NCBI RefSeq assembly: GCF_001999985.1
Contig: NZ_CP019645.1
Coordinates: 1,612,001 to 1,676,000 of the forward strand
Length of the DNA: 64,000 nucleotides
DNA from: Helicobacter bilis
GTDB taxonomy: Bacteria > Campylobacterota > Campylobacteria > Campylobacterales > Helicobacteraceae
Direction of reading: 5' to 3'
In this document: piece after piece, positions 17,235 to 26,712 of the stretch
Layout: each line of letters starts with the position of its first letter
How positions within the stretch are numbered: position 1 is the first letter of the stretch
Notes under the pieces: generated by a model
Told to the model about the DNA's origin: nothing
What the model saw: the letters and a program-made list of their open reading frames with translations, nothing else
Databases searched by the model: none
Translations under genes and position numbers: made by a program

Positions 17235-18214
17235 AAGAAGATGTCGTTATGCACAAGAATAGCCCATCTTTGCATGTAGCAAGTGGGTTTGCAGCCTTTT
17301 TGATTTATGCGCTTATGCTGATTTTACTTATTGGCGGCTTTAGATTCTATAAAGAGCAGGTGCGATATGGTGAAGAAGAGGCGGTAATGGCAGAGATTCT
17401 AGCAAATGAAAGTATTGAATTAGCCGATATTGCACCACAAGAAGATTCTGCCCTGCAAGAGTTGCAACAAGCAATGACACACGAAAATACTCCACAAGAA
17501 CAAATAGAAGAAAAAATGACAGAATCCACTGCAAAACAAGAAGCAGAAACACCAAAAGAAATAACGCCACCAAAACAAACATTAGCAGAAAAAACACCAG
17601 AAAAATTAGTAGAAAAGCCAAAGGAAGTGCAAGAGAAACCAAAAGAAGTGAATCTTGCTGATGTGTTTGCAAATGTGTCATCAAAGACTTCACAAGATAT
17701 ACGCAAGGAAGAAGAAGCAAAGCGTCAAAAAGAGTTAGATGAGGCAAGGAAGCAAAGAGATGAAGCGCAAAAAGCAAAACAAGCACAACTCACACAAAAT
17801 GCACTCGCCCTAGAGCAAAGCACAAAAGCCCTGCAGCAAGCCACACAGAATCTTAAAACAAATATTAAACAAGCGATGACAACAAAAATCATGCTAGAAA
17901 AGCCCAAATTTTCTGGTAACGCTGAAGATAAAAAGAAATATGATAAATGGTATGCACAAATTGAGCAAATTTTAATGAGTGAATGGCAAAAAAGCGGAAG
18001 CTTTCACCAAGCAGCCACAAGCGCGAAAGTTCGCATTAGAATCGATGCAGGAGGCAAGCTTACCTATCTTTATATGGTGTCTCAATCGCCCTATGGCGAC
18101 TATAATAGCTCTGTGATTGCTTTTTTACGCAAAATGGAAACACGACTTTTTCCACCTCCACCAGCAGAAGGCGTTGATTTATCTATGGAGCTAGAGAATA
18201 CTTTGAGACATTGA
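17231..18214 (+). CDS. tolA: TolA-like energy transducer
   Basis: 327 residues. A cytoplasmic N-tail is followed by one membrane helix (about 20-37), a Pro/Glu/Lys-rich stretch (about 85-140), and a long Lys/Glu/Gln-rich coiled coil (about 150-215). The C-terminal domain has KVRIRIDAGGKLTYLYMVS and SPYGDYNSSVIAFLRKM and resembles TonB/TolA C-terminal folds. It reaches across the periplasm to pull on outer-membrane partners. The coiled-coil spacer favours TolA over TonB. tolB and pal, which usually follow, are absent. Confidence 0.8.
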   Translation: MKEDVVMHKNSPSLHVASGFAAFLIYALMLILLIGGFRFYKEQVRYGEEEAVMAEILANESIELADIAPQEDSALQELQQAMTHENTPQEQIEEKMTESTAKQEAETPKEITPPKQTLAEKTPEKLVEKPKEVQEKPKEVNLADVFANVSSKTSQDIRKEEEAKRQKELDEARKQRDEAQKAKQAQLTQNALALEQSTKALQQATQNLKTNIKQAMTTKIMLEKPKFSGNAEDKKKYDKWYAQIEQILMSEWQKSGSFHQAATSAKVRIRIDAGGKLTYLYMVSQSPYGDYNSSVIAFLRKMETRLFPPPPAEGVDLSMELENTLRH

Positions 18215-18668
18215 TTTTAGAGTATTGTAAAAAAGGTTTAACACAACATTATTTAGCCGCATTAGTCTTAGATTGCATAGCTTCTCAAAATCCATTTTAA
18301 TTTAATGCAAAAGATTGTTATTTTATGTGTATAGGCTTAGAATAATGCTATATGGCATATAATCAAATAAGGTTATTAGATAAAACTGCTTAATAAGATT
18401 CTAATGCTTTTAGCTAAAAATAAGGGAACAAAAATGGGTAAGTGAGATAAAATAAACTCTATCAATGCAAACTATCTTACATCAATACTCACAATACCAA
18501 ATATGACTTTACAGAAAAACCCACTGCTTTGCAGAATCTATGCAAGGCGGTATAAACCATATAGAATAGATTCTAAAAAACTATATCGTTAGGGATTGAA
18601 TCTTTGGTGTGGGATTTTATAGCTATACCTTTAATGTAAATTTCCACTCAAACACAATCTAATCATAT
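18215..18668. other. 454-bp gap after tolA
   Basis: The flanking genes are convergent. No coding frame, RNA gene or convincing terminator was found; scattered AGATTCT/AGAATCT heptamers are present. This is the place where tolB/pal would be expected, and no remnant of them can be seen. Confidence 0.5.
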
Positions 18669-19109
18669 TTATTGCAACAGCTTTTTTGCCATATCTGATA
18701 TTCTTTTACCAGTAGCGACTGCATTAAGGCTCTTTGCTGCACCCATGACTTTGCCTAAATCCTTAGAATCTTTTGCACCAACCTTTTCTATAATCTCTTT
18801 TATAGCATTTTCTAGCTCATTATCATCAAGCTGTTTTGGTAGATATTGCAGAATAAGTGCGATTTCATAACTCTCTTTATCCGCTAAATCCTGCCTACCT
18901 GCATTCAAATAACTCTCTTTTGCATCCTCTCTTTGCTTCAGTGCAGTCTTTAGAATCCCTATGCAGTCCTCATCACTTAGCACAATCCTTTTATCGATTT
19001 CTACTTGTTTAAGTGCTGAATGCAGTGTCCTTAACGCATCTCGTTTTGTGCTATCACCGCTTTTCATTGCCTCTTTAATGTCTGCCATTATAGAATCTTT
19101 AATACTCAT
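18669..19109 (-). CDS. GatB/YqeY-domain protein
   Basis: 146 residues from ATG 19109 (AAGGATT just upstream); a longer frame to 19289 runs across flgH and is rejected. The YqeY pattern is clear: KDALR-type TLHSALKQVEIDKR, the LKQREDAKESY helix, LILQYLPKQLDD and the C-terminal LGKVMGAAKSLNAVATGKRI. The family is thought to act on or near tRNA through the GatB-tail-like domain. The exact role is unproven. Confidence 0.88.
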   Translation of the reverse strand: MSIKDSIMADIKEAMKSGDSTKRDALRTLHSALKQVEIDKRIVLSDEDCIGILKTALKQREDAKESYLNAGRQDLADKESYEIALILQYLPKQLDDNELENAIKEIIEKVGAKDSKDLGKVMGAAKSLNAVATGKRISDMAKKLLQ

Positions 19110-19171
19110 GTAAATCCTTTTTGGGAATGTAAATTGCTTTGAATTATACAATATTTTACTAAAGGATGAGT

Positions 19172-19885
19172 ATGAGAAAAGCGAGTATAAGAAAAATAGG
19201 CTTAGCATTATTACTTCCAGCATTGCTTTGTGCGTATGAGCCAGAAATTGATATGAATGCCCCAGATTATGTAAATGATATGCCATCAAAAGACTTTGTG
19301 CCGGAGTTTCAAAGACCGGGTTCTTTGTTTGGACAGGGAGAGAGACCGCTATTTGCAGATAGAAGGGCTATGCGTGTCGATGATTTAATCACGATTAAGA
19401 TTAAGGAAAATATCACAAACGACTTCAAGATTGACAAAAAATATAGTGGAAGTAGTGGAGGGAATGTTACCCCAGCCCAGATGACTTATAATGGGCAGGA
19501 CGCACAGCAGCAGGCAAACACAGCTTATCTTAACGATCAAGTCAATTATACGCTCACAAAGCCAAACAATGCGACTAACTTTCAAGGTGGTGGGACATAT
19601 TCGCAGTCACAGAATCTTGCCCTAACGATTACGGCTAGAATCTTAAAGGTTATGGAAAATGGCAACTACTTTATCTATGGTAAGCAAGAAATGCTTGTAA
19701 ATGGTGAAAAGCAGATTATCCAAATCAGCGGTGTTGTCCGCCCTTATGATATACAGCAAAATAACACGATTGAAAGTCAATATATCGCTGATAGTAAAAT
19801 CTCTATTGTAAGCGTTGGCAAAATCTCTGAAACTCTTACTAAAAAGCCAACTACAGATGCAATAGAATCAAACTGGCCTTATTAA
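19172..19885 (+). CDS. flgH: Flagellar L-ring protein FlgH
   Basis: 237 residues from ATG 19172, placed six bases after AAAGG; the ATG at 19166 directly abuts that site. A signal peptide ends near LLCAY, but the lipobox is atypical (ALLC), so lipidation is uncertain. Conserved segments are GSLFGQGERPLFADRRA, DDLITIKI, GNYFIYGKQEMLVNGEKQ and SGVVRPYDI. It forms the outer-membrane ring around the flagellar rod. It stands alone, as is common in Campylobacterota, where flagellar genes are scattered. Confidence 0.93.
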   Translation: MRKASIRKIGLALLLPALLCAYEPEIDMNAPDYVNDMPSKDFVPEFQRPGSLFGQGERPLFADRRAMRVDDLITIKIKENITNDFKIDKKYSGSSGGNVTPAQMTYNGQDAQQQANTAYLNDQVNYTLTKPNNATNFQGGGTYSQSQNLALTITARILKVMENGNYFIYGKQEMLVNGEKQIIQISGVVRPYDIQQNNTIESQYIADSKISIVSVGKISETLTKKPTTDAIESNWPY

Positions 19886-19899
19886 TCCTTTATAAATCT

Positions 19900-19918
19900 C
19901 TCCTGCTAGAAAGTAGGG
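19900..19918 (+). terminator. Terminator after flgH
   Basis: CTCCTGCT (19900-19907) pairs with AGTAGGGG (19911-19918) over a three-base loop (eight pairs, two of them G-U), followed by TTTG. It lies 15 bp beyond the flgH stop. Confidence 0.5.
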
Positions 19919-20196
19919 GTTTGTCATTGTGGCTTGATGTTGTGTAAGTTTAAAATAGTTGTTGTTGCATATAAAATATATAACCCCTTAGGATTAAAAC
20001 AAGAGATGATATGGAATTATAAGGAAATGGGGACTTATACGCATTTGTTTTTATAAGTTACAAAGCATAACATATTAACAAGACTTTTATGTTTTAGTGT
20101 ATTTTTTTGCGTGATAGGGAGAGAGTTTTTTTCTAAAATTCATGCCCGTAATATTTTATTTATGGGTTTTTCATATATTAAATATACTTGAAAAAG

Positions 20197-20531
20197 ATGA
20201 AGAAATTGGCATACTTAGAGATCGCATCTCATTTTGCATGGAGTAATAAACTTTTCGGACGCACAAAAAGAGATTATTGCTTAGAAATGCAGGTTGATGA
20301 TGTTGCTTGCAATGAAAGTAAATTTAATCTCAAAAAACACCTTAGCAAAACTTCAGGATAAATCTCATAAAAGATTGTTTGGCTGGAAGCATGGCATTGA
20401 CAGATAGTATCGCAACTTTAGAAGCATTACATAAGGCTGAAAAAGAAGTGCTAGAGATGATGATTGTGGAGTCTAGTTTAAGCAATAGCTTGGGCATGGT
20501 GTATGTAGGTTGGACAAAGACTATATGTTGA
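20197..20531 (+). pseudogene. Possible decayed gene in a 667-bp gap
   Basis: The gap 19886-20552 has no intact gene. On the plus strand two short frames follow each other: 20197-20361 (54 residues, MKKLAYLEIASHFAW...) and 20391-20531 (46 residues, MALTDSIATLEALHK...). A third frame between them reads AKLQDKSHKRLFGWKHG. Composition is protein-like across the join. This would fit a gene broken by frameshifts, but no family was recognised, so chance frames remain possible. Confidence 0.3.
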
Positions 20532-20552
20532 TCCTTACCGATCAGGGCAAAC

Positions 20553-22346
20553 CTAATCAATCTTCAATACCGCAAGGAATGCCTCTTGTGGGATTTCGAC
20601 TTTACCGATTGCTTTAAGGCGTTTTTTGCCTTCTTTTTGCTTTTCTAGAAGTTTTCTTTTTCGTGTAATGTCCCCGCCATAGCATTTTGCGGTTACATTT
20701 TTACCCATAGATTTCACGGTTTCTCTTGCGATTACTTTATTGCCAATACTTGCTTGAATAGCCACTTCAAAAAGCTGTCTTGGCACAATCTCTTTCATCG
20801 CAGATACAAGCGCCTTGCCTCTCTCATAACTCTTGCTTTTATCCACGATAACACTTAAAGCATCAACAACTTCCCCTGCCACACGCACATCAAGCTTTAT
20901 GAGATTACCCTCTCTATACTCAATCGGCTCATAATCAAAACTCGCATAGCCTTTAGTCTGTGATTTCAGCTTATCATAAAAATCCATAATGATTTCATTG
21001 CTCGGCAGGGCATAGGTCAGCATAACGCGATTTTCATTCAAATACTCCATATTCTCTTGCACACCTCGCTTGTTATTCAGCAGTACGATGATATTACCTA
21101 AAAACTCACTTGGCGTAATGATAGTAGCTCTTACAAATGGCTCTTTTATACAAGCAATCCTTTGTTCTGGTGGCAACTCGCTTGGATTTTGCACCATAAC
21201 CATGCTGCCATCTGTTAAATGCACTTCATATACAACGGTTGGTGCTGATGCGATTAAATCAAGTCCAAACTCTCGCTCTAATCGCTCTTTGACAACCTCC
21301 ATGTGTAAAAGCCCTAAAAACCCAACGCGAAATCCAAAGCCAAGCGCTACACTGCTTTCTGGCTCAAACTGCAAGGCAGAATCATTAAGCTTTAGTTTAT
21401 TCAAAGCATCGCGTAAATCCTCAAACTTATCTGTATCAATAGGATAGATACCTGCAAATACAAAGGGCTTTGCTGGCATAAAGCCCTCTATTGCTTCACT
21501 CGTTGGATTCTCAAGCAAAGTAATCGTATCGCCAACCGCCATTTCTGTAACGCTTTTCAACCCAAGATTTAATATCCCAATCTCGCCACTCTTTAGAATC
21601 TCGCTATTTTGCTTATGAAGCGGATGTGGATAGGCTAGTCCTAAAACTTGATACGCATTATTAGAACTCATAGTTTTTACCATATCACCCTTTTTTATCT
21701 GCCCTTCCATGATTCTAATAAGCCCCAATGCACCTAAATAGTTATCAAACCATGAATCATACACAAGGGCTTTAAGCGGTTTAGAATCATCAATGTGTGG
21801 CGGCGGAATAAGCGTAACAATGCTTTCTAATAAAGATTCTATGCCCTGCCCAGTCTTTGCACTCACAAGCACCGCATTAGAGCAATCAAGTCCTAAAATA
21901 CTCTCAATCTCTGCGATAACTCGCTCGGGCTGTGCGGCTGGTAAGTCAATCTTATTTATCACAGGGATAATCTCAAGGTTATTCTCAAGGGCGATATACA
22001 CATTTGCGATAGTTTGGGCTTGTATGCCTTGACTTGCATCAACGACAAGCAGCACACCCTCACATGACTTCAATGAACGCGACACTTCATAGCTAAAATC
22101 CACATGTCCGGGCGTATCAATGAGATTTAGAATATAGGTTTGCCCCCCTTGCTGATATAAAAGTCTCGCACTTTGGGCTTTGATAGTAATGCCCCTTTCT
22201 TTTTCAATATCCATGGTATCCATCATTTGTGTGCTTACTTCACGCTTAGATACACTGCCACATGCTTGCAGTAAGCAATCAGCAATGGTGCTTTTACCAT
22301 GGTCGATATGGGCTATGATAGAGAAATTTCGAATATTACTTTGCAT
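20553..22346 (-). CDS. lepA: Elongation factor 4 (LepA)
   Basis: 597 residues from ATG 22346 (AAGG seven bases upstream); the frame to 22388 has no ribosome site. The GTPase motifs are AHIDHGKST (12-20), DTPGHVDF and NKIDLP. The translation-factor domains and the LepA-specific C-terminal region with [20 protein letters not shown] follow. EF4 binds ribosomes and remobilises stalled or mis-translocated complexes. Length and motifs are normal. Confidence 0.96.
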   Translation of the reverse strand: MQSNIRNFSIIAHIDHGKSTIADCLLQACGSVSKREVSTQMMDTMDIEKERGITIKAQSARLLYQQGGQTYILNLIDTPGHVDFSYEVSRSLKSCEGVLLVVDASQGIQAQTIANVYIALENNLEIIPVINKIDLPAAQPERVIAEIESILGLDCSNAVLVSAKTGQGIESLLESIVTLIPPPHIDDSKPLKALVYDSWFDNYLGALGLIRIMEGQIKKGDMVKTMSSNNAYQVLGLAYPHPLHKQNSEILKSGEIGILNLGLKSVTEMAVGDTITLLENPTSEAIEGFMPAKPFVFAGIYPIDTDKFEDLRDALNKLKLNDSALQFEPESSVALGFGFRVGFLGLLHMEVVKERLEREFGLDLIASAPTVVYEVHLTDGSMVMVQNPSELPPEQRIACIKEPFVRATIITPSEFLGNIIVLLNNKRGVQENMEYLNENRVMLTYALPSNEIIMDFYDKLKSQTKGYASFDYEPIEYREGNLIKLDVRVAGEVVDALSVIVDKSKSYERGKALVSAMKEIVPRQLFEVAIQASIGNKVIARETVKSMGKNVTAKCYGGDITRKRKLLEKQKEGKKRLKAIGKVEIPQEAFLAVLKID

Positions 22347-22534
22347 GTTATACCTTATAGAATCTAAAATGCGACAACGGAGTGCCATAAATATTATGTC
22401 TTATTGTAAATGGCTAAAAGGCTAGATTCTATCAAAAATATACATGATTGTCAAAATATCTTTTATTAAGGTTTCATCGTAACGAATATTTTTGCATAAG
22501 GGGTAATGGTGATTTTGAAAATGCTTTTCATTGC

Positions 22535-22561
22535 TTTGTCGTATGCACAAGCTACGACAAA
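22535..22561. repeat. Nine-base perfect inverted repeat
   Basis: TTTGTCGTA (22535-22543) and TACGACAAA (22553-22561) with a nine-base loop, between lepA and the end of the pxp cluster. Neither strand has a clear U-run after the stem, so it may be an operator or a weak terminator of the cluster. Confidence 0.45.
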
Positions 22562-22630
22562 CCCTAAAACACCCATTACAATAGAATGTAATAGGCTAGT
22601 AGGTTGTGTTAAATGGTGTTTGGTGGAGCA

Positions 22631-23605
22631 TTACAAGCTTTTTTGTAAAGCCTGTAATTTTGCCTGATAAGCCTTTCTTGCTTCTAGGGCTTCTTCCATG
22701 CTAACTTTTTGGAATCTTACCTTATGGTTTGGTGGTAGTTGCCCCATTCTATCTAAATCACAGCTAATAACCGTGCAATACATAGCAAAGCCCCCGCCAC
22801 TTGGTGCATCTCTTAAAAGCACAATAGGTTCATTTCCACCCGGTGCTTGCATAGAGCCGACTGGATAACATGCGTCTGTAATATTGCTAGGATCGCTTCC
22901 TGCGCCAAATGGTTGCGGTAAGTCTTTGTATTTAAATTTACGACCATTTTTAAAACGATAACCAGTCCTATCAGCTTCGCTTGATACAACAAAGGTGTCT
23001 TCAAAAAGTCCTTTTACAGAATCCTCTGTGAGTTTATAGTCTTGTAAGCCCATGATTACGCGTAATGTCTCAATAGATTCTAACTTAATCTTATATTCAT
23101 CTTGCAATGCCTTGCCAACTTGTGGTTTCTCTGTGAAATCTCCGATAGGTAAAATATCTCCTGCTTCAAGCTTTCTACCCTTATATCCGCCAATGCCACC
23201 AAGCGGATAAGTAGAGCGAGATCCCATCACAACGGGCACATCAATGCCACCTTTCACGCAGATATAGCTTCTAGCACCACCTCGCAAAAAGTCAAAACTT
23301 AGTGTCCCACCTTTTGGAATCTCAACGACACTATGACTAGCCTTTTTCTCACCATTTACAATAGGAGTCATTTCTGCTCCAGTAATAGCGACAAAGCCAC
23401 CTTCTTCAAACTCTAAAACGGGTCCCATTAAAGCCACTTCAAGTGCAGCAGCATTTATATCATTGCCTAAAAGCAAGTTTCCAGCCTTAAAGGACATTTG
23501 GTCTAATGCCCCGCCGGGCGGAATGCCTAAATGATAGTATCCATAGCGTCCGCTATCTTCTACAAAGGTTGCAAGTCCGGGATTTATTACTTTAATCTTA
23601 GCCAT
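22631..23605 (-). CDS. pxpC: 5-oxoprolinase subunit C / KipA-like carboxyltransferase-type protein
   Basis: 324 residues with the KipA/AHS2 family signature: PGLATFVEDSGRYGYYHLGI at the N-terminus, then GALDQMSF, GAEMTPIVNG, LRGGARSYICVKGGI and PFGAGSD. With PxpA and PxpB this protein makes ATP-dependent 5-oxoprolinase; the fold is also that of one half of the urea carboxylase carboxyltransferase domain. Its start overlaps the pxpB stop by eight bases. It is the last gene of the cluster. Confidence 0.85.
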   Translation of the reverse strand: MAKIKVINPGLATFVEDSGRYGYYHLGIPPGGALDQMSFKAGNLLLGNDINAAALEVALMGPVLEFEEGGFVAITGAEMTPIVNGEKKASHSVVEIPKGGTLSFDFLRGGARSYICVKGGIDVPVVMGSRSTYPLGGIGGYKGRKLEAGDILPIGDFTEKPQVGKALQDEYKIKLESIETLRVIMGLQDYKLTEDSVKGLFEDTFVVSSEADRTGYRFKNGRKFKYKDLPQPFGAGSDPSNITDACYPVGSMQAPGGNEPIVLLRDAPSGGGFAMYCTVISCDLDRMGQLPPNHKVRFQKVSMEEALEARKAYQAKLQALQKSL

Positions 23606-24494
23606 TGAATACCTCCAAAAGTTTTTTATTGTAATTATTTGGGTCTTTTTGCCACTCTTGTAGTGAGAATTTTACATTCGCACTTTTTAGTGTAAATGTG
23701 CCATCTTCTACTTCTTTTACCGCTTTATTATAAGTTGCTTCATCAATAGGCTTAAACTTGATAATATCCCCTGGTTTTAAAAATACCATAGAATCTTTAA
23801 AGTATTCAAGCTTTTGAGCTGGATCCCATACAGGTGCAGGGGTTATTCCCATCATTTGATAGCCACCACCACCACGCACAGCATAGATACAGCCAAAGCA
23901 GCCACCATGTCCAATGGTAAGCTTTGGAGTGTCAATCCGTGCTTTTAGATACTTTGGCACTTCTATTTGCTTTTGTCTCTCTACAAGCTGATATAGCCAT
24001 GGAAGCCCTGCTACAAAGCCTATCATGCTTACAAACCATGGATTTTCTGAATGTGCTTTAATATAAGATTCTACGCTATCATAGCCATTTATCTTACTTG
24101 CGTATTCTATGTCCGTGGTGTTTGGATCAAATTTAGAATCTTCTGCTCTCACTTGATGATTATCCCTAAATCGCATTAAGGTTTCATGTGTATAAGGGTC
24201 TTGGTAAAATACAGGAAATTCAATCAACCTTGTCATAATCTCTGCATTCGTGCTTTGCACTTCTTTTTCTAACTCTTTACATATATCAAGCACTTTATTA
24301 TAATGCAAAATATCAGGGTCAAATGCAACCATGTAAGACGCATTTGCCGGGCAAATCTCTGTAATGCCCTTGATATTTCTCTCGCGTAATTTATCACAAA
24401 TCGCCATCGCTTGAAAGAAAGCCTCAAGGCTCATGCCCTCTTCGCTTACCTCCACATACAAAAATGTATCGCCACCAAATGTATATCTAAACAT
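23598..24494 (-). CDS. pxpB: 5-oxoprolinase subunit B / KipI-like protein
   Basis: 298 residues, somewhat longer than the 220-240 typical of KipI proteins. Conserved parts are DPDILHYNKVL, the FPVFY strand, GFVAGLPWLYQL and the C-terminal GHGGCFGCIYAVRGGGGYQMMG. The extra length looks like a normal long-form variant. It pairs with PxpC. Its ATG follows the biotin carboxylase stop by one base, with AAAGGAG just upstream, so translation is coupled. Confidence 0.85.
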   Translation of the reverse strand: MFRYTFGGDTFLYVEVSEEGMSLEAFFQAMAICDKLRERNIKGITEICPANASYMVAFDPDILHYNKVLDICKELEKEVQSTNAEIMTRLIEFPVFYQDPYTHETLMRFRDNHQVRAEDSKFDPNTTDIEYASKINGYDSVESYIKAHSENPWFVSMIGFVAGLPWLYQLVERQKQIEVPKYLKARIDTPKLTIGHGGCFGCIYAVRGGGGYQMMGITPAPVWDPAQKLEYFKDSMVFLKPGDIIKFKPIDEATYNKAVKEVEDGTFTLKSANVKFSLQEWQKDPNNYNKKLLEVFNG

Positions 24495-24495
24495 G

Positions 24496-25872
24496 CTATG
24501 CTCCTTTATTATTATGTGTTGCCATCCAAGATTCTAAGAAATTGATATGATAGTTACCACTTGCAACATCTTCATCTTTAAATAAGTCGTTAAATAAAGG
24601 CAGGGTTGTTTTAATACCCTCAATCCTTACTTGTCTTAATGCCCTATTCATACGAGAAATAGCCATCGCTCTATTCTCATCATAGATAATGAGTTTTGCT
24701 ACTAAAGAATCATAAAAAGGTGGAATTACTCTGCCATTAAAAAGCATACTATCTACGCGGATTCCAGAGCCGGTGGGATAAAAGACTTCGCTAATTTTTC
24801 CCGGACTTGGGAAGAAATTATTGCTTGGGTCTTCAGCGTTAATGCGTATTTCAATAGAATGCCCTTTGATTTTTATATCCTCTTGCTTGAATCTTAAAGG
24901 CTCACCATCGGCAATACGCAGCATTTCTCGCACTAAATCTACACCTGTTATCATCTCTGTAATGGCGTGTTCGACTTGGATTCTTGTATTCATCTCTAAG
25001 AAATAAAATCCACCCCTTTCCTCATCATAGAGAAATTCAAGTGTGCCAGCACCTTTATAATTTACTAGCTTTGCAAGACCTAAGGCACTCTTGCAAAGAT
25101 TCTCTCGCATTTCAGCACTAAGGGCTGGGCTTGGGGCTTCCTCTACGACTTTTTGCCTTCTTCTCTGCAGGGAACACTCTCTATCATAGAGATGAATCAC
25201 ATCTTTTCCATCGCCTAAAACCTGCACCTCAATATGTCTTGCTTTTGGTAGATATGCCTCTAAATACACGCCACCATTTCCAAAGGCTGCTAACGCTTCA
25301 CTGCTTGCTATGACATACTGCTCTTTTAAATCCTGCTCATTTTGCACAATACGAATACCCTTGCCACCGCCACCTGCAATGGCTTTGATAACGACTGGAT
25401 AGCCTATTTTCTTAGCTTCACTTATGGCATTTTCCACATCGCTTAATACTGGACTGCCCGGTATTGTCGGTACATTTGCTTCTTTTGCTTTCAGAATCGC
25501 TGCGGCTTTATCGCCCATTGTTTTGATAATATCACTACTTGGACCAACAAAGATCATACCCGCATCTACCACTTTTTTCGCAAACACTGGATTCTCACTC
25601 AAAAAGCCATAGCCTGGATGAATCGCATCGGCATTTACCTGCTTTGCCGCATCAATCACTTTATCCATATCTAAATAGCTTTTATGTGCTAGATTCTCAC
25701 CAATATGCACGACTTCATCGGCTAATTGTGAAGCGAGATTTCCAATATCTGCATCACTGCAAATTGCCACTGCAAGCATATCAAGCTCATGTGCTGCTTG
25801 GATAACACGCACTGCAATTTCTCCACGATTAGCGATTAAAACTTTCTTAATTTTCTTAGGTTTGTATGACAT
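24496..25872 (-). CDS. Biotin carboxylase subunit (AccC family)
   Basis: 458 residues. The N-terminal VLIANRGEIAVR, the ATP-grasp glycine loop AIAGGGGKGIRI, EAPSPAL and the active-site EMNTRIQVEH are all intact. It should carboxylate biotin on a carrier protein using ATP and bicarbonate. It lies in the pxp cluster with its own small carrier protein, so it is probably a dedicated paralogue and not the fatty-acid enzyme; the symbol accC is withheld for that reason. AAAGGAGC precedes the ATG. Confidence 0.87.
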   Translation of the reverse strand: MSYKPKKIKKVLIANRGEIAVRVIQAAHELDMLAVAICSDADIGNLASQLADEVVHIGENLAHKSYLDMDKVIDAAKQVNADAIHPGYGFLSENPVFAKKVVDAGMIFVGPSSDIIKTMGDKAAAILKAKEANVPTIPGSPVLSDVENAISEAKKIGYPVVIKAIAGGGGKGIRIVQNEQDLKEQYVIASSEALAAFGNGGVYLEAYLPKARHIEVQVLGDGKDVIHLYDRECSLQRRRQKVVEEAPSPALSAEMRENLCKSALGLAKLVNYKGAGTLEFLYDEERGGFYFLEMNTRIQVEHAITEMITGVDLVREMLRIADGEPLRFKQEDIKIKGHSIEIRINAEDPSNNFFPSPGKISEVFYPTGSGIRVDSMLFNGRVIPPFYDSLVAKLIIYDENRAMAISRMNRALRQVRIEGIKTTLPLFNDLFKDEDVASGNYHINFLESWMATHNNKGA

Positions 25873-26208
25873 GTTGCTCCTTTCATTACCTTAAGCTATC
25901 ATTACTTTTAAGCCTTACTTTTAAGATGAGATTCTATAACTCTAGATTCTACAACCATTTCAGCTTATCTAGCATAGCTTAGAATCTTGGGCTTATTCTA
26001 TTTAAAATCATTAGTAGATCTAATTACTAGAAATATTTTGATTACTTAAAAGATTCTATATTTAGAGTCTTTTGTTATTAGAATCTTTAAGAGTTTAAAA
26101 TCTTATCTTTATTGTAAAACACGAAAAGATTCTATATGCTTCTAGACTTTGTGATTTAAATCGCTATTAAAAAATATTGCTTAGAATCTTTTCTATCTCT
26201 TTAACACT
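25873..26208. other. Heptamer-dense gap inside the pxp cluster
   Basis: 336 bp between the carrier-protein stop and the biotin carboxylase start, on an otherwise compact operon. No gene was found. It holds seven exact AGATTCT/AGAATCT heptamers (starting at about 25929, 25943, 25981, 26051, 26079, 26127 and 26183) in both orientations. Confidence 0.6.
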
Positions 26209-26442
26209 CTATTCAATGACAAATAGCACATCACCCGGATTTACAAATGCTTCGTTTTCCGCACAAATTTTTGTTATTTTTCCAGCTGAACCTGCCTTGA
26301 TTTCATTAAAAGTTTTCATCACTTCTACAAGACACACCGTTGTATCTGCCTCTACTACACTGCCTACTTCTACATAAGGCGCTGCATCTGGATTTGGTTT
26401 CCTATAAAATGTTCCTGGTATTGGGCTTAAAACTTCTGCCAT
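26209..26442 (-). CDS. Biotin carboxyl carrier protein, small
   Basis: 77 residues from ATG 26442, which has AAAGGAAAC just upstream; the longer frame to 26535 has no such site. It consists only of a biotinyl domain. VEVMKTFNEI holds the acceptor lysine, with EVMK in place of the more common EAMK, and the two flanking beta halves SPIPGTFYRKP and GDVLFVIE are complete. It lacks the Pro/Ala-rich N-terminal part of AccB. By position it serves the neighbouring biotin carboxylase. Confidence 0.87.
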   Translation of the reverse strand: MAEVLSPIPGTFYRKPNPDAAPYVEVGSVVEADTTVCLVEVMKTFNEIKAGSAGKITKICAENEAFVNPGDVLFVIE

Positions 26443-26712
26443 GTTGTTTCCTTTATAAGTAATTTTGCTAGAATCTAGCCCTCTATATCCATTGAAGTTG
26501 TATAGAGAGATACACAGGGTTAGATTCCATAACATATTCGTGTTTTAAAAGTAGTTGCTTATTGCCTTTATTTATGCGTTACTATTTTGCAATGAAATTA
26601 AGATCTAGAATCCAATCTTGTTGTTTTAAGTCTTTCAAAAAGCAAAAATATCCTCTAGATTCCATATCGAGATTTCGCTTTGTGCAACACAACAAAGATT
26701 AGAGACTAGTCT

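Noticed and set aside
17340-17786. Long minus-strand frames rich in Leu, Ser and Val opposite tolA
   Set aside because: They mirror the Lys/Glu/Gln-rich coiled-coil codons of tolA and have no ribosome site.
22507-22680. Short plus-strand frame MVILKMLFIALSYAQATTN resembling a signal peptide
   Set aside because: It contains a nine-base inverted repeat and runs into the end of pxpC on the other strand; composition after the first part is not protein-like.
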